Position numbers and translations under genes: made by a program | Origin: Corallococcus sp. CAG:1435 | GTDB taxonomy: Bacteria; Bacillota; Clostridia; Christensenellales; CAG-314 | Direction: 5' to 3' | Assembly (NCBI GenBank): GCA_000433775.1 | Contig: HF998487.1 | Coordinates: 803-47,319 of the forward strand | DNA length: 46,517 bases | The notes under the pieces: generated by a model | What the model saw: the letters and a program-made list of their open reading frames with translations, nothing else | Told to the model about the DNA's origin: nothing | The model's database searches: none | Part shown: positions 43,584 through 46,517 of the stretch, piece by piece | How positions within the stretch are numbered: the first letter of the stretch is position 1 | How the letters are laid out: every line of letters starts with the position of its first letter

Positions 43584-45293
43584 TCAGGCTTCTATCATCT
43601 CAAAATAGTTCTTTGCCCGTGAAGCCATGTACTTGTAGGAATACACTGCAAACACAGCCGACGCAACAGCAATTACTATCCACATCGCAACAAGTGCAAA
43701 GACGCTGTCAGCCAAAGCGTACCACACGATAAATCCCACGCTCAAAACGCCGATACCCAACATAACCAGCAAACCTACAAGCATTGCTATCCAACTGTTT
43801 TTGGCATTTTTCAAACTTTGGTTGAAGTTTGTCCAACCGAGTTTGGGAGATTTGAGGTCGGAAAGCGTCGTAATGCACATAGAACCAAATCCCGTCAGGG
43901 ACATAACTATCATCATGACAATGCCTATGTACCAACTAATTTTGAAAAACACCACAAGCAACACACAGGTGAGAAAATCGCACACAAGCATTACAACCGT
44001 TGCAAGCAACACTTTCGCAAGCAGTATTTTTTCAAAGGGAACGGGCAACGCTTTGAGGTGCCACAAGGCTTTGTTCTCCCGTGAAATGGGATAAATGCCA
44101 AGAATATTCACTCCCACGCCAATCATTCCCATGTACCCCAAAAATACAACAGGGGCAATAGCCTGATACAGTTTGCTGGAAGACAAAAACAGCAACATAT
44201 TGTCTTCGCCGCTTCCTGCGTTGAAAGAAAAGTAAAACAGTACAATCAGCAAGGGCATAAGTACCACTCCCGAAAGCGACTGCAAACTCATCTGCGAATC
44301 ACGCAACACACGTCGGAAATCGTTCATGGCAAGTTCCTTTATCATGGTGCCACGTTTGTAATGCCACTTCTTCAAATTTTCCGCAGTTGATTTTGTATTA
44401 CCCGTACTTTCCAACGACGATGACAAAATCCATCTGTAAAACGGCAGAGAAATGAGGGCGGCAAACGCCACGATAAGCGCATTTTCCGCAATGCAGGCAA
44501 GCAGTGAGATTATCCAGTTTGCGAAGGAAAGGGAAACAAGACTTGTAGCAAGCATAAAGTTGCAATGTACAAATACTGTTCTGCTCCCAGCAAGTTTAAG
44601 TGCATTTGCTAAATTCTGCAACATTTCCGCTTCCGTCTGACCGGACGAATCGATACTGTTTCCCAACGAAGTGAAGGAAAAAATCATCGCCATGTAAGCC
44701 GCCATAAAAGCAATGTACAGCACAATTTGCAATACGCTTTTCAACACCGCATTTGTGCGTAACCTTTGGAACAAAGCCACGAAAGGCATGGAAACTATTA
44801 TTCCCAAAAGAGTCGGCAAAACAGGCATCAGCAACAAGGCAGGCAGCAACATTAAAAAGTAACCTGCGCCCGCACCTGCGCCTAAACCGAAGGGCAACAA
44901 AAACATCAAGGCAGTAAGTGCAGAAGTTATCGTTTCCCCGATGTACGCCACCGTTACTTTTGCAAGAAACACCGTTGTGGAAGGTATCGGCAAACACAGC
45001 ATTTTTTCTGCGTCTTTGCCGTTGAAAATAACCGACATGGATGTTAGCGTTCCAAACACAAGCACAACGCCTTGACACATCAGTATTACAAGGGAAACAA
45101 CCCCCTCGTCAAGTCCGACAATTGTGCCGATTGCAAACAACCCCACGGCAAAAATTGCAAACGTCGGCAACAGACACACCCCGACAACTACAAACAACGC
45201 TATTGTGCCTGCACGTTTCTTTTTGTCGGCAAGCGGTTTGTAGCGGAATTGCTGAGTCAACAGCAATTTTATCAGTGCAAGATACTTTTTCAT
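43584..45293 (-). CDS. ABC transporter permease, multi-spanning
   Basis: A 569-residue protein with about twelve predicted membrane helices, in two sets split by a soluble stretch near residues 290-330 (S-S-L-E-S-T-G-N-T-K-S-T). This fits an ABC-2-type exporter permease. Its start overlaps the ATPase gene by 4 bp, so the two form one transporter. The substrate is unknown; many such pairs export peptides or drugs or act on the cell envelope. Confidence 0.88.
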   Translation of the reverse strand: MKKYLALIKLLLTQQFRYKPLADKKKRAGTIALFVVVGVCLLPTFAIFAVGLFAIGTIVGLDEGVVSLVILMCQGVVLVFGTLTSMSVIFNGKDAEKMLCLPIPSTTVFLAKVTVAYIGETITSALTALMFLLPFGLGAGAGAGYFLMLLPALLLMPVLPTLLGIIVSMPFVALFQRLRTNAVLKSVLQIVLYIAFMAAYMAMIFSFTSLGNSIDSSGQTEAEMLQNLANALKLAGSRTVFVHCNFMLATSLVSLSFANWIISLLACIAENALIVAFAALISLPFYRWILSSSLESTGNTKSTAENLKKWHYKRGTMIKELAMNDFRRVLRDSQMSLQSLSGVVLMPLLIVLFYFSFNAGSGEDNMLLFLSSSKLYQAIAPVVFLGYMGMIGVGVNILGIYPISRENKALWHLKALPVPFEKILLAKVLLATVVMLVCDFLTCVLLVVFFKISWYIGIVMMIVMSLTGFGSMCITTLSDLKSPKLGWTNFNQSLKNAKNSWIAMLVGLLVMLGIGVLSVGFIVWYALADSVFALVAMWIVIAVASAVFAVYSYKYMASRAKNYFEMIEA

Positions 45294-46057
45294 TTCTTAT
45301 CTCCGTTGAGGGCGGCGTCAATTTCCGATTGCACATTGCCGTCGGAAGTGATTGCCAAAAAGATGCTTTCCAGCGACACGTTTTTGTCTGCACGGATTTT
45401 TTCCAGGGTGTCCACCGCCACAAGTTCGCCGTGATTGATGATACCTATTCTGTCGCACACCTTTTCCACCACGTCAATTACATGCGAACTGAAAAACACC
45501 GTGTTGCCATTGTCGGCATGCTTGCGCATGAGTTGCTTCAATGTGTACGCCGATTGAGGGTCCAATCCCGTCATGGGTTCGTCCAAAATCCACACTTTGG
45601 GTTGATGTATCAAAGCGGCGATAAGCGAAAGTTTTTGTTTCATTCCGTGCGAATAGGAAGAAATCATGTTGCCCAAAGAGTCTTTGAGACCAAACAGCGT
45701 GGCGTATTCCTCGATTCGGACTTTCAGTTGTTCCTCCGCCACATCGTACATTGCGCCGATAAAGTTGAGGTACTCTATTCCCTTCAAAGTGTCGTAAGTT
45801 TCGTGGTTGTCGGGAACGTAGCCTATTTGACTTTTCACCAACGAGGGATTTTCCGACATGAGAGTACCGTTAACCTCGATTGTGCCGCTGTCCGGTGTAA
45901 GAATACCGGTAATCATCTTGATTGTTGTGGATTTTCCTGCACCGTTGGGACCCAAAAATCCGAAAATTTCACCGTCCTTTATTTCCAAAGAAAGGTTTTT
46001 GACTGCCATGGTATTGGACTTTGCATACGTTTTGCAAACGTTGTTGAGCCTTATCAT
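45290..46057 (-). CDS. ABC transporter ATP-binding protein
   Basis: A 255-residue ATPase: Walker A G-P-N-G-A-G-K-S-T (36-44), a diverged signature Y-S-H-G-M-K-Q-K, and Walker B W-I-L-D-E-P-M-T-G-L-D-P, followed by the H-switch S-S-H-V-I-D-V-V. ATG 46057 is preferred because GGAG lies upstream. It is paired with the permease downstream and overlaps the rarA stop by 4 bp. Confidence 0.94.
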   Translation of the reverse strand: MIRLNNVCKTYAKSNTMAVKNLSLEIKDGEIFGFLGPNGAGKSTTIKMITGILTPDSGTIEVNGTLMSENPSLVKSQIGYVPDNHETYDTLKGIEYLNFIGAMYDVAEEQLKVRIEEYATLFGLKDSLGNMISSYSHGMKQKLSLIAALIHQPKVWILDEPMTGLDPQSAYTLKQLMRKHADNGNTVFFSSHVIDVVEKVCDRIGIINHGELVAVDTLEKIRADKNVSLESIFLAITSDGNVQSEIDAALNGDKK

Positions 46058-46517
46058 TGTTTTGCGTCTCCTTGATTTTTCTTTTGGCGGCATCCCTTGT
46101 CTTCGCCGTTACCGCTTGGTGTGTAAAACACCTCATTTGCAACCTCGTCGGGAAGGTACTGCTGTTTAACCCATCCTCCGTAGTTGTGCGGATATTTGTA
46201 GGGGATGTTGTCTACCGTTTCTGTATCACGGGAATAATTTTTGTCCATAAGGTAGGAAGGCACCCTTGCGGTGGGATGTTGCTTGGCACATTCCGTCGCT
46301 CCTTCCAAAGCGGTAACTACCGAATTGGACTTGGGACAGTTGCAAATGTAAAGTATCGCTTCCGTCAGGGGTATTCTGCCTTCGGGAAGTCCGATATTCT
46401 GAAAAGCCGTCAATGCCGACGTTGCCACAACAAGTGCGTTGGGATCGGCAAGTCCGACGTCTTCCGATGCGTGAATTACAATGCGCCTTGCCAAAAGCAA
46501 GGGGTCGGTTCCCGCCT
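46054..46517 (-). CDS. rarA: Replication-associated recombination protein RarA/MgsA, C-terminal part
   Basis: The gene runs off the right edge of the window, so only about 154 C-terminal residues are visible. They match the clamp-loader-like AAA+ protein RarA: A-G-T-D-P-L-L-L-A-R-R-I-V-I-H-A-S-E-D-V-G-L-A-D-P, A-I-L-Y-I-C-N-C-P-K-S-N-S, and Y-K-Y-P-H-N-Y-G-G-W-V-K-Q-Q-Y-L-P-D. RarA acts at stalled forks. The ATPase motifs lie outside the window. Confidence 0.92.
   Translation of the reverse strand, partial: AGTDPLLLARRIVIHASEDVGLADPNALVVATSALTAFQNIGLPEGRIPLTEAILYICNCPKSNSVVTALEGATECAKQHPTARVPSYLMDKNYSRDTETVDNIPYKYPHNYGGWVKQQYLPDEVANEVFYTPSGNGEDKGCRQKKNQGDAKQ

Overview
The window looks like a chromosomal segment of a low-to-mid GC Bacillota, most likely an uncultured gut-type clostridium. 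I infer this from gene order, not from any marker search. Two blocks follow the Bacillus/Clostridium order: yicC-gmk-rpoZ-coaBC-priA-def-fmt-rsmB-rlmN-rsgA-rpe, and ylxY-M16 protease, then ftsK-rimO-pgsA-cinA-recA, then rny. From about 11.9 kb to the right edge every protein gene is on the minus strand. The left part is mixed.

Layout. Bases 1-2190 are accessory DNA: a small Xre-type repressor faces five overlapping small genes across a promoter that carries three identical operators. Bases 2190-3070 hold no convincing gene, only hairpins and short repeats. A tyrosine recombinase overlaps hflX (3.1-5.4 kb) and is followed by lexA. At 6.6-8.2 kb a degV gene diverges from a tetR gene. At 8.2-9.8 kb there is a gene-poor stretch with a decayed tandem duplication of the 3' end of a YgjP-like gene that has lost its zinc-protease glutamate. 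A membrane-anchored PadR-type regulator fills 9.9-11.3 kb. Next come rnhA and tRNA-Trp, fired from overlapping divergent promoters, then rny. The housekeeping minus-strand operons follow: ftsK to recA (15.1-22.4 kb), the M16 protease with a YlxY-type deacetylase (23.0-25.0 kb), rpe to yicC (25.3-35.9 kb), ligA-pcrA-flavin reductase (36.4-41.2 kb), and yigZ-tyrS-ABC transporter-rarA (41.7 kb to the edge).

How the genes work together. The core content is DNA repair and chromosome processing (recA, lexA, pcrA, ligA, priA, rarA, ftsK, rnhA) plus translation quality control and ribosome or RNA maturation (rsgA, rlmN, rsmB, rimO, fmt, def, hflX, rny, yicC, tyrS). recA sits last in the ftsK operon, whose leader contains a terminator hairpin and a mutually exclusive alternative hairpin. 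lexA carries its own probable LexA box.

Most notable items: (1) a 21-bp imperfect palindrome, arms ATACTAT and ATAGTAT, scattered seven times through the window, always in the same orientation and three times inside genes; (2) the three-operator switch and its unfamiliar five-gene module at the left end; (3) the apparent attenuator before ftsK; (4) two promoters, for the recombinase and for lexA, placed so that their mRNAs would be leaderless; (5) the inactive-looking YgjP gene with a duplicated 3' end; (6) the membrane-bound PadR protein.
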